Made by a program: the position numbers and the translations under genes. A stretch of DNA of 64,000 nt from Flavobacteriales bacterium UBA2306 (GTDB lineage Bacteria > Bacteroidota > Bacteroidia > Flavobacteriales > Weeksellaceae): the NCBI GenBank assembly GCA_002345565.1, contig DDVS01000004.1, positions 493,709 to 557,708 of the forward strand, given 5' to 3'. The notes beneath the pieces were generated by a model. It saw only the letters and a program-made list of their open reading frames with translations. It was not told where the DNA came from and did not search any database. This document shows positions 33,839-41,917 of this stretch, in pieces; within the stretch, counting starts at the first letter, position 1; every line of letters starts with the position of its first letter.

Positions 33839-35299
33839 TTACAAAGAATAATTCGGAGCTTCTTGTGTAATAATCACATCGTGTGGATGAGATTCTTTCA
33901 ATCCGCTTCCTGTAATCATTACTAATTTCGAATCTTTTTGCAAAGCTTCAATATCTTTTGCGCCGCAATATCCCATTCCGGCACGAAGTCCTCCGGTTAA
34001 TTGAAAAATTACATCTTCCAGTTTTCCTTTGTGAGGAACTCTTCCTTCGATTCCTTCCGGAACAAATTTCTTAGCTTCACTTTGGAAATAACGCTCTTTT
34101 CCGCCTCGTTTCATAGCAGAAAGAGAACCCATTCCTTGATAAGATTTGAATTTTCTTCCTTGGAAAATAATTTCTTCTCCCGGAGCTTCATCAGTTCCTG
34201 CTAATAGTGAACCTAACATTACTGCACCAGCTCCGCTTGCGATAGCTTTTACGATGTCTCCAGATAATTTGATTCCACCATCAGCAATCACGGTTACATT
34301 TTTCTTTTTAGCAAATTCGTAAACGTTATAGATTGCGGAAAGCTGAGGAACTCCAACTCCGGCAACCACTCTTGTTGTACAAATAGAACCTGGCCCAACA
34401 CCAACTTTCAAAACATTAGCGCCAGCTTTTATCAAATCTTTTGCTGCATCTGCTGTTACGATATTTCCACCAACGATATCCAAGTCTGGAAACGTTTTTC
34501 TGATTTCAGAGATTTTATCCAAAACACCTTTCGAATGTCCGTGAGCTGAATCAATCGCAACGATATCAACACCGGCTTTTACTAATGCAGTAATTCTTTC
34601 AATAGTATCTTCGCCAACACCAACACCCGCGCCGACAATCAGTCTGCCGTTTTGGTCTTTGTTTGCGTTTGGATATTCTAATTGATTGTCAATATCTTTA
34701 ATCGTAATCAATCCAACCAGCTTGTTTTTCTTGTCAACAATCGGAAGTTTTTCGATTCTGTTTTTTAGCAAAATTTCTTTCGCCTTTTCAAGATTCGTGT
34801 TTTTGTCAGAAGTGATGAGGTTTTCTTTGGTCATTATTTCTTCAACTTTTATATCAAGGTTTTCTTGATATTTCACATCACGATTGGTAATAATCCCGAT
34901 AAGATAATCGTTTTCGTTAACTACAGGAAGTCCGGAAATTTTGTAATTCGCCATCAGCGCTTTAGCATCTGCCAAAGTATGGTCTTTTGACAACGTGACT
35001 GGATCGGCAATCATTCCATTTTCGGAACGTTTTACGCTGTTGACTTGCGCTGCTTGCTCTTCGATGGACATATTTTTATGAATGAATCCAAGGCCACCGA
35101 CTCTTGCTAATGCAATCGCCAAATCTGCTTCTGTAACCGTATCCATTGCAGCGGAAACTATCGGAACATTAAGCGAAATTTTGTCTGTAAGTCTTGATTT
35201 TAGGGAAACCTGATTAGGTAAAACTTCTGAATAAGAAGGGACTAGAAGCACGTCATCGAAAGTGATGGCTGTCTCTACAATTTTGTTATGAATAGACAT
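33839..35299 (-). CDS. guaB: IMP dehydrogenase
   Basis: 486 residues. It oxidises IMP to XMP in GMP synthesis. It is a TIM barrel with an inserted CBS-domain pair (about 95-205: DPVTLSKDHTLADAKALM; EKAKEILLKNRIEKLPIVDK), the catalytic Cys loop GPGSICTTRVVAGVGVPQ, and the flap region near KRYFQ-type GGKERYFQSEAKKFVPEG. The ATG at 35299 starts MSIHNKIVETAITFDDVLLV. A TAATTTTG -7 box lies at 35314-35321. Confidence 0.97.
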   Translation of the reverse strand: MSIHNKIVETAITFDDVLLVPSYSEVLPNQVSLKSRLTDKISLNVPIVSAAMDTVTEADLAIALARVGGLGFIHKNMSIEEQAAQVNSVKRSENGMIADPVTLSKDHTLADAKALMANYKISGLPVVNENDYLIGIITNRDVKYQENLDIKVEEIMTKENLITSDKNTNLEKAKEILLKNRIEKLPIVDKKNKLVGLITIKDIDNQLEYPNANKDQNGRLIVGAGVGVGEDTIERITALVKAGVDIVAIDSAHGHSKGVLDKISEIRKTFPDLDIVGGNIVTADAAKDLIKAGANVLKVGVGPGSICTTRVVAGVGVPQLSAIYNVYEFAKKKNVTVIADGGIKLSGDIVKAIASGAGAVMLGSLLAGTDEAPGEEIIFQGRKFKSYQGMGSLSAMKRGGKERYFQSEAKKFVPEGIEGRVPHKGKLEDVIFQLTGGLRAGMGYCGAKDIEALQKDSKLVMITGSGLKESHPHDVIITQEAPNYSL

Positions 35300-35477
35300 C
35301 TTTACTTTCTTTGCAAAATTAAGCTATTTTTATGGAATTTGAAAATATCGTAATTTATTTGATAAATAATTAATATTCAGAGAAATGATGATAGATTTTA
35401 ATAATTGATAAGTGATAGTTGATAACTGATTTTCGGATTCTTAGTAATATCAATTATCATTAATCGATTATCATTAA

Positions 35478-37157
35478 TCAAAATCTGCTGAGAATTCCCC
35501 AATGTATTTTCACTTCGTTGAATTTGAATGGATTACCGATTTCGTTTCCGTTGGAAATCTGGAAACTCATCAAACCGACGGGAAGAAAAAAGTTGAAACC
35601 CAAACCTACACTATAGAGTTTTGGTGTGATTCCCAGCGCTTTGTTGGACATCTGACCGTATTGCGCAAACAAATCGAAAAAGGCTTGGTCGTTGACGAGA
35701 TATCGATATTCAGCGCCGGCACATGCGTAAAAATCGCTTATGAGACTCTGCTCATTGAAACCCCGCATCGAGTTCCAGCCTCCAAACCGAAAGAGTTCGT
35801 TTGTTGATAATTCGTTTTTTGAACTGAGTAATGCCGATTCTCCTTTGATATTGAGAAAGTGATTTCCTGACAAATTGAAGTTGTGTTCTGCAAAAAGGAA
35901 ATATCGGGTTTGGTCAAATTTTTCCTGCGTATCGTCGTAAGTTGTCTTTAGGAAATCAGCTTCTACACGGATGTTACTTTTATTAACGAACAACGGAATG
36001 TCGCTTCCTGCGATATATTGATAATAAAGTCCAATCCCTTTTTTGCTGTAATCCCTACCGCTCGTGTAAAGCGAATCCAGAATCGCTGACGACTCAAAAG
36101 TTCCTTTGATACCAAGTTTTTGCTGCGGTGAAAGATGATAATAAACGGCAGGTAAAAATTTGACATTCGCAAAAGTGGAATCCTGACGGAAAATATTGAC
36201 ATTAATATTAAGACCAACATTACTTCCAAATGTGTACGGAATGTCGGTTTGCATATCAAAAGTTTGACCTTTGTCTGGATTTCTCTGCCAATAAACACCT
36301 ATGCTTTCGAAGCTGTTGAACATATTTTTAAGAACGACATTCAGGGTTCCATTGACTGTAAATTTTTCGGAATCATTATTTCCAAAACCAATCATTCCAT
36401 CAAAAGTATTTGTTTTTCGTTTCAGAGTGAAGAGAAAAACCTGTGTAGAATCTTTGGTAAATAATGTCTGAGGTGGTTTTTCCAACGAAACAAACTGATG
36501 ATTTTGCAAAGATTGATTCATAGAAATCAAGTTCTTATCATCATAGTTTTTCCCCAAATATTGCTTTTTGAGGTTTTTAACGAATTGTTTCGGTAAACGG
36601 GTGTAACCTTTGAAAACAATGCCGTCGATTTTCCTCTGCGACGAAGGAACCACTGAGATTTTGACCGACGGAATTCCGTTTTCCATTTTCTGGAATTTGG
36701 TTTTCACACGATTGAAGGCGAAACCTTTGTTCCTGTATTTTTGATTGATATTTTTCTTGAGCGAATCTAAATTCTTGGTGTAAATTTCATTTTTCTGAAA
36801 CTTCAAATCTGTAACTAAAGAATCTGAAAATTTGACATTGGCTTTGTTGAAATTTGGGCCTTTGTCGTAATAGATTTCTGTTCTGTCTTCGATTTTTTTA
36901 ACGTCTTTCAGTTCTGTGAAGAAGTAAGAGTTTTCAGCTAAAGAATCCAAGAATTTAACTGCTTTCGCCGAATCAGGAACGATTTTTTTGGCGTTGGTTT
37001 CTTTATCGATGAGCCAATATTCTTTTTTCTGTGCGTTGATTAAACCACAAAAGGCACAAAAGAAAAAGAGGAATAGTATGTTTTTCAAAAGATTACAAAA
37101 GAAATTATCTTCGATTACTATCTTTTTTTTTCTTGATATATCGAACTTCTTTAACAT
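35478..37157 (-). CDS. Omp85/BamA-TamA-like outer membrane protein
   Basis: 559 residues: a signal-like hydrophobic stretch, POTRA-like repeats (about 120-240), then a beta-barrel ending in HWGILSRF with a terminal aromatic. The barrel motif FRFGGWNSMRGF matches the (V/L)RG(F/Y) element of surface-antigen (D15) proteins. The ATG at 37157 leaves 24 basic residues before the hydrophobic part. A TTG at 37086-37088 would give a canonical signal peptide (MKNILFLFFFCAFCGLINA) and is a real alternative. It is downstream of SDR and aroA on the same strand. Confidence 0.82.
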   Translation of the reverse strand: MLKKFDISRKKKIVIEDNFFCNLLKNILFLFFFCAFCGLINAQKKEYWLIDKETNAKKIVPDSAKAVKFLDSLAENSYFFTELKDVKKIEDRTEIYYDKGPNFNKANVKFSDSLVTDLKFQKNEIYTKNLDSLKKNINQKYRNKGFAFNRVKTKFQKMENGIPSVKISVVPSSQRKIDGIVFKGYTRLPKQFVKNLKKQYLGKNYDDKNLISMNQSLQNHQFVSLEKPPQTLFTKDSTQVFLFTLKRKTNTFDGMIGFGNNDSEKFTVNGTLNVVLKNMFNSFESIGVYWQRNPDKGQTFDMQTDIPYTFGSNVGLNINVNIFRQDSTFANVKFLPAVYYHLSPQQKLGIKGTFESSAILDSLYTSGRDYSKKGIGLYYQYIAGSDIPLFVNKSNIRVEADFLKTTYDDTQEKFDQTRYFLFAEHNFNLSGNHFLNIKGESALLSSKNELSTNELFRFGGWNSMRGFNEQSLISDFYACAGAEYRYLVNDQAFFDLFAQYGQMSNKALGITPKLYSVGLGFNFFLPVGLMSFQISNGNEIGNPFKFNEVKIHWGILSRF

Positions 37158-37194
37158 TATTCTTCTGTGACTTTTGTGGTTATATAACAGAAAA

Positions 37195-37989
37195 TCAATC
37201 CATTTTATTATACTTCTTCATCAGATTTTCGTAAGTATTCTGAGGAAGAATCCATTTCAAAGGAACGCCAATTTTCTGCCCGAATTTCCCAAAATAATAA
37301 TGCGCTTTCCATTTTGATTTGCCCAAAAGCTGATCCACATAAATTGCAACATCCAAAGGTTCTGTTCCGTCGCCAACGTGAGAATTCATCAAAGCATAAA
37401 CTTTATCAAAGACATTTTTATAGGCTTCGGAAACTTTTGTTTTCACTCGATTTTCAGCAATATTGGTTTTGATATCGCCTAAATGGAGCGAGCAAACGTG
37501 GATATTCCAAGGGTAAACTTCGTAGCGCATTGCTTCCGTCACTTTGTCTAATGCAGATTTGGAAGCGGAATAAAATCCTCGGAATGGTAATCCCATTTCG
37601 GAACCAATGCTGGAAACATTGATGATTTTTCCGGATTTCTGTTCTCTCATTTTTGGAAGAACGGCAGTCATCATTTGGACAGAACCAATCAAATTAAGAT
37701 TGAATAACTTCGAAATATCTTCTTTCGTAGAATCTTCAACTGCGCCAACCATTCCCATTCCGGCATTGTTAATCAGAACATCGATTCTGGTTTCCGTTTT
37801 TAGGATTTCAGAAATGGCATTATCGATTTGATCTTTTTCGGTAATATCTGTAGGAATCGAAACGAAATAATCGGAGCTGACGACTTTTCTACTCAATCCG
37901 TAAACTTTGTTTCCTTTCTTCCCGAAATATTCTGCCAAGGCAAATCCAATTCCGGACGAAGCGCCTGTGATGATGATGGTTTTTGACAT
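37195..37989 (-). CDS. Short-chain dehydrogenase/reductase
   Basis: 264 residues, classical SDR. NAD(P)-binding TGASSGIG (8-15), NNAG (about 88-91), catalytic Ser in VSSIG and YSASK (Tyr-x3-Lys). The C-terminal part (KWKAHYYFGKFGQKIGVPLK) is of the type seen in SDRs with membrane-associated or lipid substrates. Substrate unknown. It starts 1 nt after the aroA stop, so the two are co-transcribed. Confidence 0.9.
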   Translation of the reverse strand: MSKTIIITGASSGIGFALAEYFGKKGNKVYGLSRKVVSSDYFVSIPTDITEKDQIDNAISEILKTETRIDVLINNAGMGMVGAVEDSTKEDISKLFNLNLIGSVQMMTAVLPKMREQKSGKIINVSSIGSEMGLPFRGFYSASKSALDKVTEAMRYEVYPWNIHVCSLHLGDIKTNIAENRVKTKVSEAYKNVFDKVYALMNSHVGDGTEPLDVAIYVDQLLGKSKWKAHYYFGKFGQKIGVPLKWILPQNTYENLMKKYNKMD

Positions 37990-37990
37990 A

Positions 37991-39214
37991 TTATTCAGTT
38001 TCTTGAGTTACAGCCCGGAAATCCTCCCAAAACTCAGGATAAGATTTTTCCACAACATCTTCGTTTTCGATATTTAATTCTTTAACCAAAGCAAACGGCG
38101 CAAAAGCCATCGCCATTCTGTGGTCGTTGTAAGTCGCAATAGAAATATTTTCTTCAGGTTCTGTGAATTCCGAAGATTCGATTTTTTCTACAGTGATATG
38201 TGTTTTTCCTCCAATTTTCAATAATTCATTTTGAAGCGCTACCAATCGGTCGGTTTCCTTTACTTTCAAAGTATGAAGTCCGGTAATCACAAACGGAATT
38301 TTCAAAGCCGTTGCCGTTACGCAAAGCGTTTGTGCAATATCAGGACAATCGTTCATATCCAACGAAATTAATTCCGGATATTCGAAAGCTGGTTCTGGCA
38401 AAAGTGTAATCGAATTTTCTGCATAATCAGAAACTGTGTTGATTCCGAAATATTTCCAGTAAATTTCTTTAATCACACTATCGCCTTGCAGAGATAATGT
38501 GTGATAGCTTTTTAATGTAATTGATTTTCTTCCAATCGCTGCCAAAGAATAAAAGTAAGAAGCAGAAGACCAATCGCTTTCTACTTCGTAATGTTCGATT
38601 CTTGCATTTTCTGGATGAGGCAGGATTTCGATGGTGTTTTCTGCCAAATGAGACTTGATTCCGATTTCATTTAGGATTTTCAAAGTCATTTCGAGGTAAG
38701 GACGTGATGTGATTTCGCCTTCCAATTCTAAGGTCAAGCCGTTTTCTAATTTTCCTCCGATTAATATTAAAGAAGTTAAAAACTGGCTGGAAACATTCGC
38801 TGAAATTTTAACCGAATTTTTCTCCAATTTCTTTCCAATGATTTGCAACGGCGGAAAACCTTCTTTCTCAAGATAAGTAATATCCGCACCTAGCGATTGA
38901 AGTGCATCTACCAAGGGTTTGATAGGGCGGTTTTTCATTCTCTCAGAACCTGTCAGAATGGTTTTTCTGCCTTCAAAAATGGAATAATAAGAAGTCAAAA
39001 AACGCATCGCAGTTCCGGCGTGATGAATATCAATAGTTTCGGAATCGGATTCCAAAGCTTTTTTGAGTAACGTTGTGTCCTGAGAATTGGAAAGATTGAG
39101 CATATCAATATTCCCAAACAATTTCCCTAAAATCAAAAGACGGTTCGAAATACTTTTCGAACCGGTAATTTGAATATTTTTTCCGTCTATAAGTTCAGAC
39201 TTTTTTATAATCAT
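37991..39214 (-). CDS. aroA: 3-phosphoshikimate 1-carboxyvinyltransferase (EPSP synthase)
   Basis: 407 residues, a little shorter than E. coli AroA (427). Substrate-binding motifs present: GSKSISNR (18-25), HAGTAMRFLTSY, RMKNRPIKPL, KETDR and YNDHRMAMAFAP. It makes EPSP in the shikimate pathway for aromatic amino acids. The gene lies downstream of the MazG-like gene across a 77-nt gap full of CAGATGT repeats. Confidence 0.95.
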   Translation of the reverse strand: MIIKKSELIDGKNIQITGSKSISNRLLILGKLFGNIDMLNLSNSQDTTLLKKALESDSETIDIHHAGTAMRFLTSYYSIFEGRKTILTGSERMKNRPIKPLVDALQSLGADITYLEKEGFPPLQIIGKKLEKNSVKISANVSSQFLTSLILIGGKLENGLTLELEGEITSRPYLEMTLKILNEIGIKSHLAENTIEILPHPENARIEHYEVESDWSSASYFYSLAAIGRKSITLKSYHTLSLQGDSVIKEIYWKYFGINTVSDYAENSITLLPEPAFEYPELISLDMNDCPDIAQTLCVTATALKIPFVITGLHTLKVKETDRLVALQNELLKIGGKTHITVEKIESSEFTEPEENISIATYNDHRMAMAFAPFALVKELNIENEDVVEKSYPEFWEDFRAVTQETE

Positions 39215-39218
39215 AATT

Positions 39219-39254
39219 TGTCAGATGTCAGATGTTAGATGTCAGATGTCAGAA
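39219..39254 (+). repeat. Tandem CAGATGT/TTAGATGT repeat
   Basis: Five heptad-like units (TCAGATG or TTAGATG) in the gap between aroA and the MazG-like gene. Related TCTAACATCTAATATCT tracts occur at 59468-59500 and 60849-60888. Confidence 0.7.
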
Positions 39255-39291
39255 TTAATAAAACTTCCAACTTCGGACATCCAACACCCGA

Positions 39292-39621
39292 CTATTTTTT
39301 TAATTTTACGTTATTCTGATGTCGGTCTTTGTCTCTATCAGTTTTGATTTTCATTTTTTTATCGAATGCGGATTGCAAATCTGTTCCGGTTTGATTAGCT
39401 AAACAAAGCGTTACAAAAAGAACGTCAGCTAATTCTTCGCCTAAATCTTTGGATTTGTCGGATTCTTTTTCAGATTGTTCGCCGTATCTTCTGGCAATAA
39501 TTCTGGCCACTTCGCCAACTTCTTCCGTTAGCATTGCCATATTCGTCAACTCATTGAAATAACGGACACCAATGGTTTTTATCCATTTGTCAACCTGTTT
39601 TTGAAGTGTTGTGATTTCCAT
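39292..39621 (-). CDS. MazG-like nucleotide pyrophosphohydrolase
   Basis: 109 residues, an all-alpha NTP pyrophosphatase. The metal-binding motifs are EEVGEVARI (ExxxE type) and the later LGEELADVLFVTLCLAN (ExxD). It removes pyrophosphate from non-canonical or excess nucleotides. Its ATG (39619-39621) overlaps the previous gene's stop codon by one base (TAATG), so it is translationally coupled to the lipoprotein upstream. Confidence 0.9.
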   Translation of the reverse strand: MEITTLQKQVDKWIKTIGVRYFNELTNMAMLTEEVGEVARIIARRYGEQSEKESDKSKDLGEELADVLFVTLCLANQTGTDLQSAFDKKMKIKTDRDKDRHQNNVKLKK

Positions 39622-41009
39622 TATTGATAAGCGCCTATTGTTAGAGAACCCGTTCTGGGATTACCAACGATATCTGTTGAAGTAACATTATTTGTCCCAA
39701 CTCCTTTTCCTTTTGCTGGTGAATCGTCTTTCACTCTTAAGTTCATCTTTTGAGTAAAATAGTTCTGGAATTTTGGATCTTGATTTGAAATATTAGTATT
39801 ACCAATGGTTAAACCAGAATTAGAAGTAAATTTCAACAATGAATTTTTGAATTCATATTGAAAAGCTAAGACATTTCCATTAGATTTATTAATTGAAATC
39901 ATATCCGGTGTATCTCCATAAATAATTGAATTATTGACATTTAATTTAAAATCTCCAATCTCGGGTTCTCCATCTTCATTTTGCCAAATATCACTTGCGT
40001 AGATTCCCAATGCAGACATCGAAGGATTCAAATTCCAGTAATTAGCAAGAGTACAATAATTTAAATTATAGGTTCCTCCAGCAGCAATTGCAAAGTCTGC
40101 TTCTCCACAATTATTCATTACCACATTATTCATTGTAAGATTGGAATGGATCCCATAAACACCTACGTTTTGAAATGTATGAATAATAGTATTATTGATG
40201 GTTGCAGTATTTTTTTTGAGTTGCAGACCAACATTTCCACCAAATAATTTTCCGTAATTCATATTAAGAAGAGAACCTTCTTCCATTTTGATTCCGTTCC
40301 AGTTGGCAGGAAGCGTATCGTATTTTGTGTCACTTCTATCGCCTCGGAAAATCACTTCTTCTCCTAAAGCTCCATTTATAGTTAAACCCGAATTTTTTGC
40401 GAAATTCATTCCGCTGTTTTTTCGGAAATAGACTTTGGTTCCTTTTTCCATTGTCAAAGTTTTACCTTCAGCAACATTTAGGTTACCGAAAATTACTTTC
40501 ACTTTATCTTTAGTCCAAGTTGTATTATCATTAATTGTTACAGGATTATCTCCGGTTTGAATAAAATATTCAGCATCCTGAACTACAGAAAATAATGTTA
40601 CTTTTTGTTCGCCTGCTGGTGTATTGAAAACCACTTTGTCTTCGGCAATAGCTTCTGGAGCATTGGCAACAGGTGCAATTTCTACAAAAACATACAGACT
40701 GTCCTTTTTTCTCAGCGCCACATTTTCGAAACTTGTTCCTACTTTTCCATCTACATTGATTCTGTAAAGAGAACCACTTCCGCCTTCCAAAGCAATTCTT
40801 GGAATCAGAACATCCTTATTTTCATTATTATAAACCTTTACAGCATAGGTTTCTGAACGCATTTGGTTGTAAACGGTGTCACAAAAAACGGTGTCTGTAG
40901 AAAATCTCAAAAGTTGAGTTGGCGATTCAAAAGAAATATCATCACGATTACAGCCTGCTAGAAGCAAAAGTGACCAAAATGTGATGCCAAGGAATATTTT
41001 TAGTTTCAT
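39621..41009 (-). CDS. Lipoprotein with beta-helix-like repeats
   Basis: 462 residues. Signal peptide with lipobox LLAGC (Cys20). An N-terminal beta-sandwich-like region (about 35-150) is followed by a right-handed beta-helix-like part with repeated Asn-rich turns (MNFAKNSGLTINGALGEEVI, NTATINNTIIHTF, HSNLTMNNVVMNNCG). The C-terminus GNPRTGSLTIGAYQ is typical of Bacteroidetes surface proteins of this kind. Function unknown; binding or cleavage of a polysaccharide is possible but unproven. Coupled to the MazG-like gene. Confidence 0.8.
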   Translation of the reverse strand: MKLKIFLGITFWSLLLLAGCNRDDISFESPTQLLRFSTDTVFCDTVYNQMRSETYAVKVYNNENKDVLIPRIALEGGSGSLYRINVDGKVGTSFENVALRKKDSLYVFVEIAPVANAPEAIAEDKVVFNTPAGEQKVTLFSVVQDAEYFIQTGDNPVTINDNTTWTKDKVKVIFGNLNVAEGKTLTMEKGTKVYFRKNSGMNFAKNSGLTINGALGEEVIFRGDRSDTKYDTLPANWNGIKMEEGSLLNMNYGKLFGGNVGLQLKKNTATINNTIIHTFQNVGVYGIHSNLTMNNVVMNNCGEADFAIAAGGTYNLNYCTLANYWNLNPSMSALGIYASDIWQNEDGEPEIGDFKLNVNNSIIYGDTPDMISINKSNGNVLAFQYEFKNSLLKFTSNSGLTIGNTNISNQDPKFQNYFTQKMNLRVKDDSPAKGKGVGTNNVTSTDIVGNPRTGSLTIGAYQ

Positions 41010-41083
41010 TTATCTTGTTTAATCTTCAAAACTACAAAATTTAAATTTTTATTTTGTGAAGAGGAAGATATTTTTAATAATAA

Positions 41084-41121
41084 AGAAAAACCCTTTCAGA
41101 GTTTCAAACTATGAAAGGGTT
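41084..41121 (-). terminator. Terminator of the T9SS gene at 41142
   Basis: AACCCTTTCA (41089-41098)/TGAAAGGGTT (41112-41121), 10 bp, with T run on the minus strand. It shares stem and loop sequence with 24506-24538. Confidence 0.88.
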
Positions 41122-41141
41122 GTAGTTTTAAGATATCATCT

Positions 41142-41756
41142 TTAATCTTTAATAAATTTCTTAGTTATGATTTCTCCAGTTCTTGTAATTGCGGAAATAA
41201 TATAAGTTCCTTTTGCGAGTTTTGAAACATTAATGGATTTTTCAGGATTAGGGATTTGTTTGATAATTTTACTAGAAAAATCTGATATTGTAATATTTGA
41301 AACTTCTTCTGAAAAATTGAGAATGTCTTTTGCTGGATTTGGAAAAATATTTAGAGTTGTCGATTTTATATCATTAACACTTAACGCAACCCCATTAACT
41401 GTAAATGGAATTCTTTCTGATTCGATATTTCCTGCATAAACCGCTGCTACATAGCCTGTAAATCCGTAGCCATTATTAGTTGTTAGAAAAGAACAATCTG
41501 CTGTTTGTCCAAAATCCGGATTACAGCTTAATTCAAAAGAATTTACATTTTGGAATCTATATAAATTATTATCACTATAAATATTATATCCAATCAATTC
41601 ATTATGTGGTGTTTGGGGTTCTTGCCAGCCAAGCGAAAAATAATTCTGCATATTAGCATACCAATGATTCCAACTTATATTTTGAACAGGATTATTTTGC
41701 CCAAATCCTAAGTTAGACATAATGATTGTAGAAATAAAAAGGAAAGATTTTTTCAT
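41142..41756 (-). CDS. T9SS-secreted protein, passenger unknown
   Basis: 204 residues. Signal peptide (about 1-19), a short aromatic-rich domain (ISWNHWYANMQNYFSLGWQE, NELIGYNIYSDNNLYRFQNV) that looks fibronectin III-like, and a C-terminal type A sorting domain (LNIFPNPAKDILNFSEEV to KKFIKD). It is divergent from the E1 dehydrogenase gene; the shared upstream region contains the inverted repeat at 41819-41836. Confidence 0.82.
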   Translation of the reverse strand: MKKSFLFISTIIMSNLGFGQNNPVQNISWNHWYANMQNYFSLGWQEPQTPHNELIGYNIYSDNNLYRFQNVNSFELSCNPDFGQTADCSFLTTNNGYGFTGYVAAVYAGNIESERIPFTVNGVALSVNDIKSTTLNIFPNPAKDILNFSEEVSNITISDFSSKIIKQIPNPEKSINVSKLAKGTYIISAITRTGEIITKKFIKD

Positions 41757-41818
41757 AGGTTAAGTTTTTTTATAAAAATAATGATTTTCAATGAAATCCA
41801 AATATTAATTTAAAAACT

Positions 41819-41836
41819 AACTAACATTTGTTAGTT
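41819..41836. promoter_or_regulatory. Candidate TetR-family operator (8-bp inverted repeat)
   Basis: AACTAACA-TT-TGTTAGTT is a perfect 8-bp inverted repeat with a 2-bp spacer. It covers the -33 TTTG (41827-41830) of the promoter next to it and lies 81 nt before the E1 ATG. This is the size and symmetry of TetR-family operators, and a TetR gene lies 2.3 kb downstream in the same locus. I saw no second copy in the window. Confidence 0.65.
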
Positions 41837-41857
41837 TAATAAAAAAGTGTATTTTTG
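41827..41857 (+). promoter_or_regulatory. Promoter of the E1/phenylacetate locus
   Basis: TTTG (41827-41830)-N19-TATTTTTG (41850-41857), an exact match to the Bacteroidetes consensus. It decides the start of the E1 gene: the in-frame TTG at 41855 lies inside the -7 box and cannot be translated from this promoter. Confidence 0.75.
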
Positions 41858-41917
41858 AATAAATCACATTCAATTATCCAAACTGAGAATAATGGACTGA
41901 ATGTCAAATGTTTAAAT

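Noticed and set aside
39219..39254. CRISPR-like array
   Set aside because: Units are only 7 nt with no spacers; simple tandem repeat.
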